A stretch of 64,000 nt of DNA, taken from the NCBI RefSeq assembly GCF_028689305.1, contig NZ_JAQTWM010000002.1, positions 41,724 through 105,723 of the forward strand, given 5' to 3'. The notes beneath the pieces are model-generated. The model made no database searches and was not told where the DNA came from. It was given only the letters and a program-made list of their open reading frames with translations. Source of the DNA: Rhodoferax sp. GTDB lineage: Bacteria > Pseudomonadota > Gammaproteobacteria > Burkholderiales > Burkholderiaceae_C. The first letter of the stretch is position 1, and each line of letters begins with the position of its first letter. The position numbers were made by a program, and so were the translations under genes. Positions 8,968 to 23,335 of the stretch are shown here, piece after piece.

Positions 8968-10173
8968 TCAAGCCAGGCACTGCAGCGCCTGGGCCAGATC
9001 AGCCTGCAAGTCAGCCACCGCTTCCAACCCGATCGAAAAACGTACCAGGGTGCCTGGCTGCAAATGGGCTGGCCAGCCTTGGCGCATGCCGGCCAACTCG
9101 TAAGGCACCACCAGGCTAACGGGGCCACCCCAGCTGTAACCAATCTTGAAGAGTTTCAGGGCATCACAAAAGGTATCCACCTGGGCCTGGCTGTAGTCGG
9201 GCTTGAAGATGACACTGAACAGGCCGGCAGCCCCGCCTGGCGTGTTTTGGCACAGGGCACGCCAGTGGTCGTGCCCGGGTGATGTAGGCAATGCCGGGTG
9301 CAGCACCTGGGCAAACTCGGGGCGGGTCAGGCTCCACCGGGCCAGGGCGCGGGTGGCTTCATCGTGGCTGCGATAACGCAACGGCAGGCTGGGCAGACCA
9401 CGCAGCACGGCCTCGGCATCGTTGGCGGCGACCCCCAGGCCCAGCCGCATGTGGCACAGCTTGAGCTTCATGTGCAGACGCTCATCGGTGGTGATGATGC
9501 TGCCCATCAACACGTCACCGCCGCCGCTGGGGTATTTGGTCAGCGCGTGCACCGAGATGTCCACCGCCAGTGCCGGGCTGGCGCCGGGTTGCAGGTCAAA
9601 CGGTGTGAACGCCAGTCCTGCGCCCCAGGTGTTGTCCAGCGCACACAAAATGCCAGCGGCCTTGCAAATACGCACCTGCTCCAGCAGGTCGGGGAACTCA
9701 AGGGTGACCGACCCGGCGGCCTCCAGCCAGATCAGACGGGTCCGGGGACTGATCTTGGCGGCCAGATCCTGCGGAGCCAGCGGGTCATAAAACCGATGAC
9801 TGATGCCCCAGTGCGCCAGTTCGCCTTCGGCCAGCGCCTTGCTGGGGCCGTAGGCGTTGTCGGGAATCAGCACCTCGTCACCGCTTTGGAGCAAGGCCAG
9901 CGCCACCGTGGCAATCGCCGCCAGCCCGCTGGGTACCAGCAGGCACTGGGCACCGCCTTCCAGGGTGCACAGGCGTTCTTCGAGCGTGTAGGTGGTGGGG
10001 GTACCGTGCAGACCGTAGGTGTAGGCGCTTTTGTCTTTCCAGTCAAAATGGCGCATGGCAGCCACGCTGGGGAAAAACACGGTCGAGGCCTTGAACACAC
10101 CTGGCTGCGGTGCGGCAAAACCTGCCGGCGGTGTGTAAGGGTGATGGATCAGGTCGGTGCTGGAAGCGGACAT
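8968..10173 (-). CDS. metC: Cystathionine beta-lyase-like PLP enzyme
   Basis: Cys/Met metabolism PLP family: YGLHGTPTTYTLEERLCTLEGG, LDNTWGAGL, ALTKYPSGGGDVLMG; start MSASSTDLIHHPYTPP at 10173. Confidence 0.88.
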   Translation of the reverse strand: MSASSTDLIHHPYTPPAGFAAPQPGVFKASTVFFPSVAAMRHFDWKDKSAYTYGLHGTPTTYTLEERLCTLEGGAQCLLVPSGLAAIATVALALLQSGDEVLIPDNAYGPSKALAEGELAHWGISHRFYDPLAPQDLAAKISPRTRLIWLEAAGSVTLEFPDLLEQVRICKAAGILCALDNTWGAGLAFTPFDLQPGASPALAVDISVHALTKYPSGGGDVLMGSIITTDERLHMKLKLCHMRLGLGVAANDAEAVLRGLPSLPLRYRSHDEATRALARWSLTRPEFAQVLHPALPTSPGHDHWRALCQNTPGGAAGLFSVIFKPDYSQAQVDTFCDALKLFKIGYSWGGPVSLVVPYELAGMRQGWPAHLQPGTLVRFSIGLEAVADLQADLAQALQCLA

Positions 10174-10226
10174 GGTGCAATGGGGCTCACAAACGAAAGG
10201 AATGGGCGGCAATCACACGGCGGCTG

Positions 10227-10751
10227 TCAAACGCTCCACTTCTGGATCAGTTGTTCGGGGCGCAGGCTGTCGTAGCTCTCGAACGGCTGATGAATCCAGG
10301 GGTTGGTGGGCAGGTATTCCACACAGTAGTCAGCCGCAAAAGTCGAGATCGCCTTGGTCCAGATCACGGCACTGCGCAGTTCGGTGATCGGTTTGTAGTT
10401 GCTCTTCAACTGCGCGATGACGGCATTGAGCGTGTGGCCGGAATCGGCCAGATCGTCCACCAGCAGGACTTTTCCGGCGATCTGTCCCTTGGGGGTGGTG
10501 ATGTAGTGGGCAATGTCCAACTGCCCCTGCACCGTGCCTGCTTCCGAGCGGTAGGAGCTGGTGGACATGATGGCCAATGGCTTGTCAAATACGCGCGACA
10601 GGATGTCGCCCGGGCGCATGCCACCCCGTGCCAGGCACAGGATGGTGTCGAACTGCCAGCCGGATTGATGGACCTTGATGGCCAGTTTTTCGATCAGGTT
10701 GTGGTATTCGTCATAACTGACGTACAGGTGTTTGCCGTCTTCAGTCAACAT
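10227..10751 (-). CDS. Phosphoribosyltransferase family protein (xanthine/hypoxanthine type)
   Basis: ILCLARGGMRPGDILSR, KVLLVDDLADSGHTL PRPP-binding motif. Confidence 0.88.
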   Translation of the reverse strand: MLTEDGKHLYVSYDEYHNLIEKLAIKVHQSGWQFDTILCLARGGMRPGDILSRVFDKPLAIMSTSSYRSEAGTVQGQLDIAHYITTPKGQIAGKVLLVDDLADSGHTLNAVIAQLKSNYKPITELRSAVIWTKAISTFAADYCVEYLPTNPWIHQPFESYDSLRPEQLIQKWSV

Positions 10752-10760
10752 GAATTTACT

Positions 10761-10820
10761 CCTGAAAATATAGCTAATAAGGCAATGAATACGTGGGCTA
10801 GAGGCCTATTTTTTATATAA
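10761..10820 (+). repeat. Dispersed repeat copy A (intergenic, purA / PRT gene)
   Basis: AAAATATAGCTAATAAGGCAATGAATACGTGGGCTAGAGGCCTATTTTTTATATAA. Confidence 0.75.
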
Positions 10821-10846
10821 ACCGGTTGACCCGCAGGGTGACCGGT

Positions 10847-13391
<2,545 letters not shown>

Positions 13392-13448
13392 GTGATTGTG
13401 GGAGGCTGTTAAAACCCGGATTTTACCGGGCGAAAGCGGCGGATTTTG

Positions 13449-13649
13449 TCAAACCAGCCACCAAATCAGCAGAACCCCCAGAAGCAAGCTGCACAGGCCG
13501 AAAAAACGCAACTGGCCATCGTCAAGTTGCAAAATCTGCAAAAAGGTCCTGCGCCAGGTCGCTGGTGACACGAAAGGCATGAAGCCCTCAATGAGCAGCA
13601 CCAGTGCCATGGCCAGCCAGAAAGTGGTACTGTTCAACCCCTCTTGCAT
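13449..13649 (-). CDS. DUF2065 family small membrane protein
   Basis: FWLAMALVLLIEGFMPFVSPATWRRTFLQILQLDDGQLRFFGL, typical hflC neighbour. Confidence 0.85.
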   Translation of the reverse strand: MQEGLNSTTFWLAMALVLLIEGFMPFVSPATWRRTFLQILQLDDGQLRFFGLCSLLLGVLLIWWLV

Positions 13650-13651
13650 GG

Positions 13652-14557
13652 CTATTTTTTGCCACCAGTGGTTGCTGGCGGGGTATTGCCACGCAGGACC
13701 TTGAAGAAGTCGGAACTGCTTGGGTCAACCACCATGACGTCGCTCTTCTTGGCGAAAGTGGCCTTGTAGGCATCCAGACTACGGTAGAACTGGGCAAACT
13801 GCGGGTCACGGCCAAAAGCCTCCGCGTAGGTGCGGGCCGCTTCGGCATCACCCTCCCCCTTGATCTTCTGGGCGTCACGGTAGGCATTGGCCACGGTCAC
13901 TTCGCGTTGGCGATCAGCGTCGGCGCGGATTTTTTCGCCTTCGGCTGCACCAGTGGAGCGCAACTCATTGGCCACACGCTTGCGTTCGGCTTCCATCCGG
14001 CGGTAGACCGACTCGGTGATGGCATCCACATAGTCCACCCGGGTGATGCGCACGTCAATCACATCCACACCCCAAGGTTTGGCGCCACGAACCTGGCTGA
14101 GCACTTCCTTCTTGACGTCCTCCATCAAGGCTTCGCGTTTGGCCGAGAGCAGTTCCTTCACCGTGCGTTTGTTGATTTCTTCCTGAAAGGCATTACGTAC
14201 CACGCGGTTAAGCTGGCTGGCACCCGCTGCTTCGGTGGTGCCGACATTGCGAATGTATTCGGAGGGTTCGGAAATGCGCCAGCGCACATACCAGTCAATC
14301 ACCACCCGCTGCTTTTCGGCGGTCAGCACCGGTTCGTTGTCGGAACTGTCGAGGGTCAACAGGCGTTTGTCAATGTAAGACACATTCTGGAATGGCGGTG
14401 GCAACTTGAAGTTCAGGCCTGGTTCGGTGATGACTTCCTTGATCTGCCCCAAGGCAAAGACCACGCCAAACTGCCGCTGATCCACTACAAACAGTGTGGA
14501 GCTGGCCAACGCCAGTACCACCAGCAAACTCGAAAAAATAAAACCTAAGCGATTCAT
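13652..14557 (-). CDS. hflC: Protease modulator HflC
   Basis: SPFH protein: STLFVVDQRQFGVVFALGQIKEV..., next to hflK; start MNRLGFIFSS at 14557. Confidence 0.95.
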   Translation of the reverse strand: MNRLGFIFSSLLVVLALASSTLFVVDQRQFGVVFALGQIKEVITEPGLNFKLPPPFQNVSYIDKRLLTLDSSDNEPVLTAEKQRVVIDWYVRWRISEPSEYIRNVGTTEAAGASQLNRVVRNAFQEEINKRTVKELLSAKREALMEDVKKEVLSQVRGAKPWGVDVIDVRITRVDYVDAITESVYRRMEAERKRVANELRSTGAAEGEKIRADADRQREVTVANAYRDAQKIKGEGDAEAARTYAEAFGRDPQFAQFYRSLDAYKATFAKKSDVMVVDPSSSDFFKVLRGNTPPATTGGKK

Positions 14558-14567
14558 GGGGTGGCTC

Positions 14568-15977
14568 CTAGCGGGTTTCGCGGGTGCGAGCGCGCGCGGC
14601 ATCTCGGGCACGGGCATCGACAGTCGCAGCGGCGTCAGTGGCCGGACTGCCCGGTGGGACTGCTGGCACTGGTGTGGCGGCGGCGGGGGTGTCCTGGGAC
14701 GACTGCCCTGTCATTTGAATGATTTTGTCCAGCGGCAGGTAGAGCAAATTGGACCCCTGTTTGGAGTCCACCATGACCTTGGTCACATTGCTGTAGATTT
14801 GCTGCATGGTGTCGATGTACATGCGATCACGCGTCACCTGCGGTGCCTTTTGGTACTCTGCCAGCACTGACTTGAAGCGCTGCGAATCACCTTGTGCCTG
14901 GGCGACGATACGTGCCTTGTAAGCGTCTGCTTCTTCTTTCAAACGTGAAGCAGCACCAACGGCACGCGGTATCACGTCATTGGCGTAGGCTTGGGCTTCG
15001 TTTTTGGCCCGTTCACGCTCCTGACCAGCCTTAAGCACGTCGTCAAAAGCCGCCTGCACCTGTTCCGGTGGCCGAACACCGCCCTGCTGCAGGTTGATCC
15101 CCACCACTTCAATGCCTACCTTGTAACGGTCAAGAATTTTTTGCGTCAGGGCCCGCACACGGGGGGCGATCTGGTCACGTTCCTCAGACAAGGCGCTGTC
15201 CATGCGCATCTTGCCAACCACCTCGCGCACGGCAGTTTCAGCGGCCTGCACCACGGCTTCTTCCGGGTTACGGCTCTCAAACAAAAAGGCCCTGGCGTCA
15301 TTGAGACGGTATTGCACCGCGAATTTGATTTCGACAATGTTTTCGTCTTCAGTCAGCATGGCGGATTCACGCAGGCCCGTAGCCTTGATGATGGTGTCAC
15401 GCCCGACATCCTTGGAACGGATTTGTGTCACGAACACCAGCTCATGACGTTGAATCGGGTACGGCAGGCGCCAGTTGAAGCCAGCACCCACGGTGGAGTT
15501 GTATTTGCCAAACTGGGTGATGACAGCCTGCTGACCTTCCTGAACGATGAAAAAGCCGGTTCCCAGCCAGATCAGGGCCGCCACGCCAACAATCAAACCC
15601 GCCCCGATGCCGGCATTTTTCATGTCGGGTTGAAAGCCGCCCGAACTCCCGTTGCCACCACCGCCAGCGTCGCCCCCCGGTGGCGTACCGCGGCCTGTCG
15701 GTTTCACATTACCGAAAAGACCACCGAGCTTGCGATTGAAATCACGCCAGAGTTCGTCCAGATCTGGAGGCCCCTGGTTGGCGCCACCTCGGGGCCGGCG
15801 ATCTTCGTTGCCACGCGGCGGCTCAGCGCCGTTGCCTGACGGACGCTCGGCATCACCACCGGTGTTGTCGGCTGGCTTGTCGTCGCCGCGACCCCAGCGA
15901 GGGTCGTTGAGGTTGAACATCCCTCTCAGGCGCTGCGGCAGAAGTGCCAGACTAAAGGTAGGTAATTGAAGTTTCAT
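14568..15977 (-). CDS. hflK: FtsH protease activity modulator HflK
   Basis: Gly-rich N-terminus, GFFIVQEGQQAVITQFGKY, SPFH domain, QGDSQRFKSVLAEYQKAPQVTRDRMY. Confidence 0.95.
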   Translation of the reverse strand: MKLQLPTFSLALLPQRLRGMFNLNDPRWGRGDDKPADNTGGDAERPSGNGAEPPRGNEDRRPRGGANQGPPDLDELWRDFNRKLGGLFGNVKPTGRGTPPGGDAGGGGNGSSGGFQPDMKNAGIGAGLIVGVAALIWLGTGFFIVQEGQQAVITQFGKYNSTVGAGFNWRLPYPIQRHELVFVTQIRSKDVGRDTIIKATGLRESAMLTEDENIVEIKFAVQYRLNDARAFLFESRNPEEAVVQAAETAVREVVGKMRMDSALSEERDQIAPRVRALTQKILDRYKVGIEVVGINLQQGGVRPPEQVQAAFDDVLKAGQERERAKNEAQAYANDVIPRAVGAASRLKEEADAYKARIVAQAQGDSQRFKSVLAEYQKAPQVTRDRMYIDTMQQIYSNVTKVMVDSKQGSNLLYLPLDKIIQMTGQSSQDTPAAATPVPAVPPGSPATDAAATVDARARDAARARTRETR

Positions 15978-16016
15978 CGGATCAGCTCTTGTCTAACAGA
16001 TGGCGATTGTGCCGAA

Positions 16017-17192
16017 TCAGGTGTCAGCCTCATGGCTTTCAGGGAAATGGGTTGCCACTGAAGTTGGGTAACGGGTCATGACTGCATCCGCCAGAAGCTG
16101 ACGCAGCACAACCAGGCCTTCACCGTCTTTGGCGCTCAAAAAAACCCGTGGTGTCGGTTTGCCATCAAGCTCGTAGCTATCTTGCATGACGGTTGGTCGA
16201 CATTCTGCCGCGACAGCATCAAGTTTATTGAATACCAATACTTGTGGGATATCACCGGCACCAATTTCCTTGAGTACCCGCTGCACCTCGGCGATTTGGT
16301 TCAGGTGATTTTCACTGGAAAAATCGACCACATGCAGCAGCAAGTCAGCGTCCACGGCCTCCTGTAGGGTGGCTTGAAATGCATCAATCAAGCCATGCGG
16401 CAGATCACGAATGAAGCCAACCGTGTCAGACAGGGAAATCAGGCGGCCGATATCACCCAAATAAAGTTGACGGGTGGTGGTGTCCAGTGTGGCGAACAAT
16501 TGATCTGCTGCATAGGCCCGCGCTTTGACCAATGCGTTGAACAGGGTGGACTTGCCCGCGTTGGTATATCCCACTAGCGAGATGCTGAAAGCCTCTCGGC
16601 GGTCACGCTGGCGGCGCTGGGTGTTTCGCTGGCGCTTGACTTTGCTCAAGCGTTCTTTGATGCGCTTGATGTTGTCACCAATCATCCGGCGGTCAAGTTC
16701 AATCTGAGTTTCACCAGGACCACCACGCATGCCGATGCCGCCGCTTTGCCGCTCCAGGTGCGACCAACGGCGCACCAGCCGGGTACTCAGGTATTGCAGC
16801 CGCGCCAGTTCAACTTGAAGCTTGCCCTCATGACTGCGGGCGCGCTGGGCAAAAATTTCAAGAATCAGCAAGGTGCGGTCATTGACCGGCAAGCCCAGAT
16901 GACGTTCCAGGTTACGCTGTTGTGCCGGGCTGAGGCTTTGATCAAACAAAATTTCCTGCACACCCATCTGTTCCGCAAGCAACTTGATTTCGTCAGCTTT
17001 ACCACTGCCAATGAACAAGGCAGCGTCAGGTGCCCGGCGCTTGCAAGTGACTCGCGCTACAGGTTTCAGCCCCGCCGTTTCAGCCAGCAAACCGAGCTCT
17101 TCGAGCTCGGCATCAAAGTGGGGAAGTCCAAAGTCAACCCCCACCAGCAAAGTGGGGGCTTTGTTCAATTCAGGCGGCGGCAGGCTGGTCAC
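16017..17192 (-). CDS. hflX: GTPase HflX
   Basis: [40 protein letters not shown]; 23 bp overlap with the hfq 3' end. Confidence 0.95.
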   Translation of the reverse strand: MTSLPPPELNKAPTLLVGVDFGLPHFDAELEELGLLAETAGLKPVARVTCKRRAPDAALFIGSGKADEIKLLAEQMGVQEILFDQSLSPAQQRNLERHLGLPVNDRTLLILEIFAQRARSHEGKLQVELARLQYLSTRLVRRWSHLERQSGGIGMRGGPGETQIELDRRMIGDNIKRIKERLSKVKRQRNTQRRQRDRREAFSISLVGYTNAGKSTLFNALVKARAYAADQLFATLDTTTRQLYLGDIGRLISLSDTVGFIRDLPHGLIDAFQATLQEAVDADLLLHVVDFSSENHLNQIAEVQRVLKEIGAGDIPQVLVFNKLDAVAAECRPTVMQDSYELDGKPTPRVFLSAKDGEGLVVLRQLLADAVMTRYPTSVATHFPESHEADT

Positions 17193-17418
17193 CCTCTGTT
17201 GCGGAGAAATTCACGGCACGTCCCGGCACAATGGTCGAAATGGCATGTTTGTAAACCATCTGGGTGACGGTATTACGCAACAACACCACATACTGATCAA
17301 AGGACTCGATTTGGCCTTGAAGCTTGATCCCGTTAACGAGATAGATGGAGACAGGCACATGCTCTCGACGCAGTGTATTGAGAAATGGATCCTGTAAGAG
17401 TTGGCCTTTGTTACTCAC
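17170..17418 (-). CDS. hfq: RNA chaperone Hfq
   Basis: [63 protein letters not shown]. Confidence 0.98.
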   Translation of the reverse strand: MSNKGQLLQDPFLNTLRREHVPVSIYLVNGIKLQGQIESFDQYVVLLRNTVTQMVYKHAISTIVPGRAVNFSATEGDQPAAA

Positions 17419-17537
17419 GATATTCTCCGTGTTCGGATAATTGACGAAGCGGCCACGATACCACAGACATGTGCCACATTAGCGCCAGATATTGCGAAAC
17501 TCACAAACTATTTGTCGTCATGCCTGATCACCAGCGC

Positions 17538-18878
17538 CTATTCAGCCTTGTCGGCAAAAGGATTGGTCGAGGTTTTCATTTCAATCCGCAACGGCGTTCC
17601 CACCAAGTCAAATTCTTTGCGGAAGCGCCCTTCAAGATAACGTTTGTAAGCATCCGTGACGTGTTCCAGCGAATTGCCATGGATCACGATAACGGGTGGA
17701 TTCATGCCACCTTGGTGAGCGTAACGCAACTTAGGGCGGAACATGCCAGCGCGTTGAGGACTTTGGAATTGCACTGATTCCAGCAGCAGGCGTGTCAGCA
17801 CTGGTGTTGACATTTTGCAGGTGGCGGCTTTGTAGGCCTGAGCAATCGACGTCCACAACGGCCCCAAACCTTGGCGCTTTTTGGCCGAAATCAAATGCAG
17901 ATTGGCAAATTTGAGGAAAGCCAGACGCGTTTCGATAGACCGTTTCACCAGTTCCCGTTGATATTCGTCGACGGCATCCCATTTGTTGACAGCAAGCACC
18001 ACTGCCCTGCCGTTCTCAAGGATATAGCCAGCGATATGAGCATCCTGATCGGTGACTCCCTGGGTGGCGTCAATCAGCAGCAAAACCACATGGGCTGATT
18101 CGATGGCTTGTAAGGTTTTAACGACCGAGAATTTTTCAATCGCTTCAAAAACTTTGCCTTTGCGGCGCAAACCGGCCGTGTCGATCAACTCAAATTTCTG
18201 ACCATTCCGCTCAAAAGGAACCGCAATGGCATCTCGGGTGGTTCCCGGCATGTCAAATGCCACCAATCGTTCTTCGCCGAGCCACACATTGATCAGGGTT
18301 GACTTCCCGACGTTTGGGCGACCCGCTACAGCCAGCTTGATGACGCCAGGCTCCGCCTGTTCGTTTTCCTCGTCTGCCTCTTGAAGGTTCAACGGTGCCA
18401 GGGCAAGATCAATCAGGGAACGGATACCTTGGCCGTGAGCGGCTGAAACTGGATGGACTTCACCCAGCCCCAATTCGTAGAACTCCACCAACTGGACACC
18501 TTCACGCATGCCCTCGGCCTTGTTCGCGACCAAGAGGCAGGGTTTGCCCAATCGCCGCAGGTAATTCGCGATGTCATGGTCCTGGGCCGAAACACCACCA
18601 CGCGCATCCACCACAAAAATAACCACGTCCGCCTCGGCGACGGCCTGCCGGGTCTGCTTGGCCATTTCTTTGTAAATGCCGCTTGATGCATCAGGTTCGA
18701 AGCCTCCGGTGTCGATCACGATGAATTCGTGACCGCCCTGCTTACCATTGCCGTAATGGCGATCACGGGTCAAGCCCGAAAAATCAGCCACGATGGCATC
18801 ACGTGATTTGGTCAGCCGATTAAACAGCGTTGATTTACCCACATTGGGGCGGCCCACCAGAGCCAATACGGGTTTCAT
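17538..18878 (-). CDS. der: Ribosome biogenesis GTPase Der (EngA)
   Basis: Two G domains ([37 protein letters not shown]), KH-like C-terminus. Confidence 0.97.
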   Translation of the reverse strand: MKPVLALVGRPNVGKSTLFNRLTKSRDAIVADFSGLTRDRHYGNGKQGGHEFIVIDTGGFEPDASSGIYKEMAKQTRQAVAEADVVIFVVDARGGVSAQDHDIANYLRRLGKPCLLVANKAEGMREGVQLVEFYELGLGEVHPVSAAHGQGIRSLIDLALAPLNLQEADEENEQAEPGVIKLAVAGRPNVGKSTLINVWLGEERLVAFDMPGTTRDAIAVPFERNGQKFELIDTAGLRRKGKVFEAIEKFSVVKTLQAIESAHVVLLLIDATQGVTDQDAHIAGYILENGRAVVLAVNKWDAVDEYQRELVKRSIETRLAFLKFANLHLISAKKRQGLGPLWTSIAQAYKAATCKMSTPVLTRLLLESVQFQSPQRAGMFRPKLRYAHQGGMNPPVIVIHGNSLEHVTDAYKRYLEGRFRKEFDLVGTPLRIEMKTSTNPFADKAE

Positions 18879-18905
18879 GATGATTTGTCTGCCAATGGGG
18901 CGGGT

Positions 18906-20045
18906 TTATTCGGGCTGAAAGCCAAACACACCACCGTTACGGGTTATTGCAACCAAGGTTCCCCCGGCCAGCACCGGGGTGACTGAAATGGCTGACCCGT
19001 CGGTGCTGAGACGGGTCAGAGGCGAGCCGTCCGCCCGGGACAAAAAGTGAATCAAGCCGGTTTCATCACCCACAACAACCGAGCGCCCAAGTGCCAGTGG
19101 TGTACTCAACTGGCGATAACGCAGCCGATCTGAAGTCCACACGGATCCACCATCAGCAAGCCCCCAGGCGATCATGCGGCCATCCCCTTCGACACCATAA
19201 ATCTGTTTGTCATCGCCATGCAGACCCACCACGCCGGACGCTGCTTGCTTCCAGACAACACTGCCACGCGTTGTATTGACACACCCGATGGCAGCCTGAA
19301 ACGCGCGGGCACAGATTACATGGCCATCACGGGTAACGCCTGCAACCAGATCCACCAAGCGCTCAATATCGTTGGTACCACGCGGAGTGGCAATCGGTGC
19401 ATCCCATTGCACATTGCCGTTCAAAGGATTGAATCCCACCAACCGGCCAGCCAGTCCAACCACCAGGGTATTGTTGACTGCGATCATGACGCCTGCCTGG
19501 CGTAACACCAAGGCTTCGCCAGGTCGTTGATTGGACCAAAGTTTTTTACCTGAACGGGCGTCAAAAGCGCTGACCCCACGGTCGGCACCCAAAACAAAGA
19601 CACGCTCCCCTGCAACCAGCGGTGCAGTAAAGACTTGACTGGTCAAACGTGTACGCCACAGCTCCCGCGCACCCTCCAAGGTCACCAGTTCGTTGTCACG
19701 TGTGACAACCGCCGCATATCGCCCATCACTGCCAACACCTGCGGCAATACGCGCACCAATGTGAGTGCGCCACAAGGCTGCACCAGTAGCTGCATTCAGG
19801 GAAATGACGGCGCCATCCGAACCTGCCAACGTGATGCTATTGCCTGTAACAGGCACTGAAAGCGGAAAATCAATCACACCAATTTGACTAGTCCAAACAG
19901 ACCGCACGCCCAAGAGAGCCGGGTTGGGTCCCAGGTCCGCCGGCTTGGGGACACTTGGTCCGCTGGCACAGGCTACCAATCCCCAAATAGCAAGCGCGCT
20001 CAAGCTGAGCTTACACCACCGATGAACACCAGCAATTGTCACCAT
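18906..20045 (-). CDS. bamB: Outer membrane assembly lipoprotein BamB
   Basis: Lipobox LVACASG, PQQ-like beta-propeller repeats (SAFDARSGKKLW, etc.), adjacent to der. Confidence 0.93.
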   Translation of the reverse strand: MVTIAGVHRWCKLSLSALAIWGLVACASGPSVPKPADLGPNPALLGVRSVWTSQIGVIDFPLSVPVTGNSITLAGSDGAVISLNAATGAALWRTHIGARIAAGVGSDGRYAAVVTRDNELVTLEGARELWRTRLTSQVFTAPLVAGERVFVLGADRGVSAFDARSGKKLWSNQRPGEALVLRQAGVMIAVNNTLVVGLAGRLVGFNPLNGNVQWDAPIATPRGTNDIERLVDLVAGVTRDGHVICARAFQAAIGCVNTTRGSVVWKQAASGVVGLHGDDKQIYGVEGDGRMIAWGLADGGSVWTSDRLRYRQLSTPLALGRSVVVGDETGLIHFLSRADGSPLTRLSTDGSAISVTPVLAGGTLVAITRNGGVFGFQPE

Positions 20046-20048
20046 GTC

Positions 20049-20726
20049 TTACTTTCCACTCGCCGCCACAACTGGGGCATTCTGCTGCAGATCAATACCC
20101 AACGCATTGAGTTTGACTTCAACCAAACGCCGATATTCGGCACGCTGATCAAACAGGCGGTAGGCCTTCTGATATTCGACCGCAGCCTGAGCCTTGTTAC
20201 CCTGCAACAGCAGAACATCACCTTTTCGATCAGCCACCAAAGCTTCAAATCCGGCTGGAAAGGTTCCAGACAGTTGGCTGATGGCACTGTTATAGTTCTT
20301 GGCGTCCAGCAGGATGCCTGCGAGCCTGAGTTTGGCGATCGCCTGATAGCCAGGATCCGTTGACTTTTCGGCCACCCAAGTCAATGCCGACTTGGCGGCA
20401 TCCATCTTGCCTGCCGTCATATATTGTTTGGCCACCAGCAGCCCGGATTGCTGTGCATAGGTCGTAGCGGCGAAACGCTCCTTCATATCAGCAAAAACAC
20501 GGTCAATTTTTGTCGCGTCACCCGATTGAATCGAACGCTCAACTTCATCAAACAACGCTGCGGCCTGGTTGGCCTGATTGCGCTGCCAATACTGATAAAA
20601 ATTCCAGCTGGCAAAAGCGGCCAGAATGACAATCAGAGCCCACGTGATGGCGTTGCCATACTGCTTCCAGAAATGCTTGATTTGATCAAGCTGCTCTTGT
20701 TCTTCAAGATCCAAATGATTTGCCAT
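20049..20726 (-). CDS. yfgM: YfgM-like tetratricopeptide protein
   Basis: MANHLDLEEQEQLDQIKHFWKQYGNAITWALIVILAAFASWNFYQYWQ; between bamB and hisS. Confidence 0.9.
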   Translation of the reverse strand: MANHLDLEEQEQLDQIKHFWKQYGNAITWALIVILAAFASWNFYQYWQRNQANQAAALFDEVERSIQSGDATKIDRVFADMKERFAATTYAQQSGLLVAKQYMTAGKMDAAKSALTWVAEKSTDPGYQAIAKLRLAGILLDAKNYNSAISQLSGTFPAGFEALVADRKGDVLLLQGNKAQAAVEYQKAYRLFDQRAEYRRLVEVKLNALGIDLQQNAPVVAASGK

Positions 20727-20738
20727 GTCGTGATTCTG

Positions 20739-22052
20739 TTAAAGGGGAGATTGTAGGGTTGCGGCCCATGAGGCTAGACTTGCCAGCGGCTGTGTCACCT
20801 GTTGGGCTGCTGCGTCACGCAAGGGTTTGATTGTGACCCGCTGCGCCTTGATTTCATCAGCCCCGAAAATGAGGGCATAACGTGCACCACTGGTATCTGC
20901 CCGCTTGAATTGGCTTTTCATGCTACCCATGCCATCGGGTGAGCTCGTGTGCATCTGAACACTGACGCCTGCAGTGCGCAAGGTATGCAAGACACCCATG
21001 ATCAGGGGCATGGCAGTTGGGTCTGTGATGATGGCATAGGCATCAAGCCGGGGCTCCGTGCCGGTTAATCCCGAGGCTTTGGCCAGTTCCAGTACTCGGT
21101 CAACACCCAGCGCCCAGCCTACCGCGGGTGTGGATTTCCCCCCCAGTTGCTCGAACAGGTAATCATATCGACCTCCGGCACAGACTGTGCCTTGTGACCC
21201 AAGACGGTCTGTGACGAATTCAAAAACCGTGAGGTTGTAATAATCCATGCCGCGTACCAGCCGAGGATTGACCGTGTAGGCCACGCCATTGGTTTCCAGA
21301 ATGGATTTCAAGGTATTGAAGTGAGCCAGCGAAGCTTCTCCCAGGAAATCGAGCAACTTGGGAGCGGCATTGACAATCGATTGCATGTGTGGATTTTTGG
21401 TATCCAGAATGCGTAACGGATTGCTGTAGAGGCGACGGCGTGCATCTTCATCCAGTGCATCACTGTGTTGTTCAAAATGAGCAATCAGCGCTTGCCGGTG
21501 GGCCAGACGCTCCTGTGGCTGCCCAAGGCTGTTGAGTTCCAGACGAACATCACGCAGGCCAATTTCAGCCCACAATGCAGATGCCATCAAGATCAATTCA
21601 GCATCCACCTCGGCACCGGGAAACCCAAGGGCTTCTGCACCAATCTGGTCAAACTGACGGTAACGTCCTTTCTGTGGGCGCTCATGCCGAAACATCGGCC
21701 CCATGTAGTACAGCCGCTTGCCACCGTCATACAGCAGACTGTGTTCGAGGGCAGCACGGACCACCCCAGCAGTTGCCTCAGGGCGAAGAGTGAGTGAGTC
21801 GCCGTTAAGTCGATCCTCAAAACAATACATTTCCTTCTCGACAATATCCGTCACCTGCCCCAAACCACGAACAAACAGAGGTGTTCGTTCAACAATGGGA
21901 GTGCGGATGTTCCGATAAGCAAAACGGGCCATCAACTGGCGTACCTTGGCTTCGAACCATTCAACAAGAGCGGAGTCCGGCGGCAACAGGTCATTCATGC
22001 CTTTGACGCCAGTCAGTTTGCCAGCTTGGGGCAGGATTACTTTTTCATTCAT
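20739..22052 (-). CDS. hisS: Histidine-tRNA ligase
   Basis: [71 protein letters not shown]. Confidence 0.97.
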   Translation of the reverse strand: MNEKVILPQAGKLTGVKGMNDLLPPDSALVEWFEAKVRQLMARFAYRNIRTPIVERTPLFVRGLGQVTDIVEKEMYCFEDRLNGDSLTLRPEATAGVVRAALEHSLLYDGGKRLYYMGPMFRHERPQKGRYRQFDQIGAEALGFPGAEVDAELILMASALWAEIGLRDVRLELNSLGQPQERLAHRQALIAHFEQHSDALDEDARRRLYSNPLRILDTKNPHMQSIVNAAPKLLDFLGEASLAHFNTLKSILETNGVAYTVNPRLVRGMDYYNLTVFEFVTDRLGSQGTVCAGGRYDYLFEQLGGKSTPAVGWALGVDRVLELAKASGLTGTEPRLDAYAIITDPTAMPLIMGVLHTLRTAGVSVQMHTSSPDGMGSMKSQFKRADTSGARYALIFGADEIKAQRVTIKPLRDAAAQQVTQPLASLASWAATLQSPL

Positions 22053-22063
22053 GGATTTGTGTA

Positions 22064-23335
22064 TTAGGCTTTGGTGGCGCCAAGTCCGCCAAAACGTTTC
22101 TCAACATAGTTTTCAACAATGACCTGAAACTCCTGCGCGATGGCATCACCACGCAGAGTCATGCGTTTCTCGCCATCAATAAAGACCGGGGCTGCAGGTG
22201 CTTCACCGGTTCCAGGAAGACTGATTCCGATATCTGCGTGCTTGCTTTCCCCAGGTCCGTTGACGATGCAACCCATCACGGCTACTTTCATTTTTTCTAC
22301 ACCAGGATATTTGTTGCGCCATACCGGCATCTGGGCCCGCAAAAAAGCCTCAATCTGCTGGGTGAGTTCTTGGAACGTGGTACTGGTGGTGCGCCCACAA
22401 CCCGGACAGGCAGTCACACTGGGAACAAATGAACGCAATTCGAGTGCCTGAAGTATCTCAGCGGCAATGACCACCTCCTGGGTACGTGACTCTCCTGGCT
22501 GTGGCGTCAAGGAAACACGGATGGTGTCACCTATCCCTTCCTGCAACAACACGGATAAGGCGGCAGCAGATGCAACAGCACCTTTGACCCCCATACCTGC
22601 TTCAGTCAACCCCAGATGCAGGGCATAGTCGCACCGCCGAGAGAGTTCTCGATACACGGAAATCAGGTCCTGAACTCCGCTGACTTTGCAGGACAAAATG
22701 ATCTGATCCGGATTCATGCCCAGTTCAACAGCCTGTTGAGCAGACTGGATAGCGGAGGAGATCAAGGCCTCATACATGACGGGTTTGGCATCCCAGGGTA
22801 CTGCCCGACGGCTGTTTTGATCCATCAGATCGGCCAACAACTCCTGGTCAAGGCTGCCCCAGTTGACACCAATACGTACTGGCTTGTTCCAGCGTATAGC
22901 CGCTTCGATCATCAAGCCGAATTGCCGGTCACGTTTATCACCCTTGCCCACATTGCCTGGGTTGATCCGGTACTTGGAGAGAGTTTGCGCACATTCTGGA
23001 TAATCTGTCAGCAAACGATGCCCGTTGTAGTGAAAATCACCGATCAGCGGAACATCGACACCCATACGATCAAGTTGGGCTCGAATATGGGGAACAGCTT
23101 GCGCAGCCTCCGGCGTATTGACCGTCAGACGCACCATCTCCGAGCCTGCTAAAGCCAGCGCTTTGATCTGGATAGCAGTACCAATGACATCCACCGTGTC
23201 CGTATTCGTCATCGATTGCACGCGTACGGGGGCATTGCCCCCTACCGTGACAAGACGACTTCCCCAGGCCACGGTTGCCTGGCGAGTCTTTCGGGACATC
23301 GCACTCGCGGATGCCACCGGCGTTGATCTCTCCAT
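22064..23335 (-). CDS. ispG: 4-hydroxy-3-methylbut-2-enyl-diphosphate synthase
   Basis: [73 protein letters not shown]. Confidence 0.97.
   Translation of the reverse strand: MERSTPVASASAMSRKTRQATVAWGSRLVTVGGNAPVRVQSMTNTDTVDVIGTAIQIKALALAGSEMVRLTVNTPEAAQAVPHIRAQLDRMGVDVPLIGDFHYNGHRLLTDYPECAQTLSKYRINPGNVGKGDKRDRQFGLMIEAAIRWNKPVRIGVNWGSLDQELLADLMDQNSRRAVPWDAKPVMYEALISSAIQSAQQAVELGMNPDQIILSCKVSGVQDLISVYRELSRRCDYALHLGLTEAGMGVKGAVASAAALSVLLQEGIGDTIRVSLTPQPGESRTQEVVIAAEILQALELRSFVPSVTACPGCGRTTSTTFQELTQQIEAFLRAQMPVWRNKYPGVEKMKVAVMGCIVNGPGESKHADIGISLPGTGEAPAAPVFIDGEKRMTLRGDAIAQEFQVIVENYVEKRFGGLGATKA

Noticed and set aside
13640-13665. GGCTATTTTTTGCC at the hflC / DUF2065 junction as a repeat remnant
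   Set aside because: Only part of a half-module matches; no tail. Too short to support.
16163-16230. GTAGCTATC stretch in hflX as another repeat copy
   Set aside because: No GGGCT...GGCC tail and no 7-nt loop module; normal HflX coding sequence.
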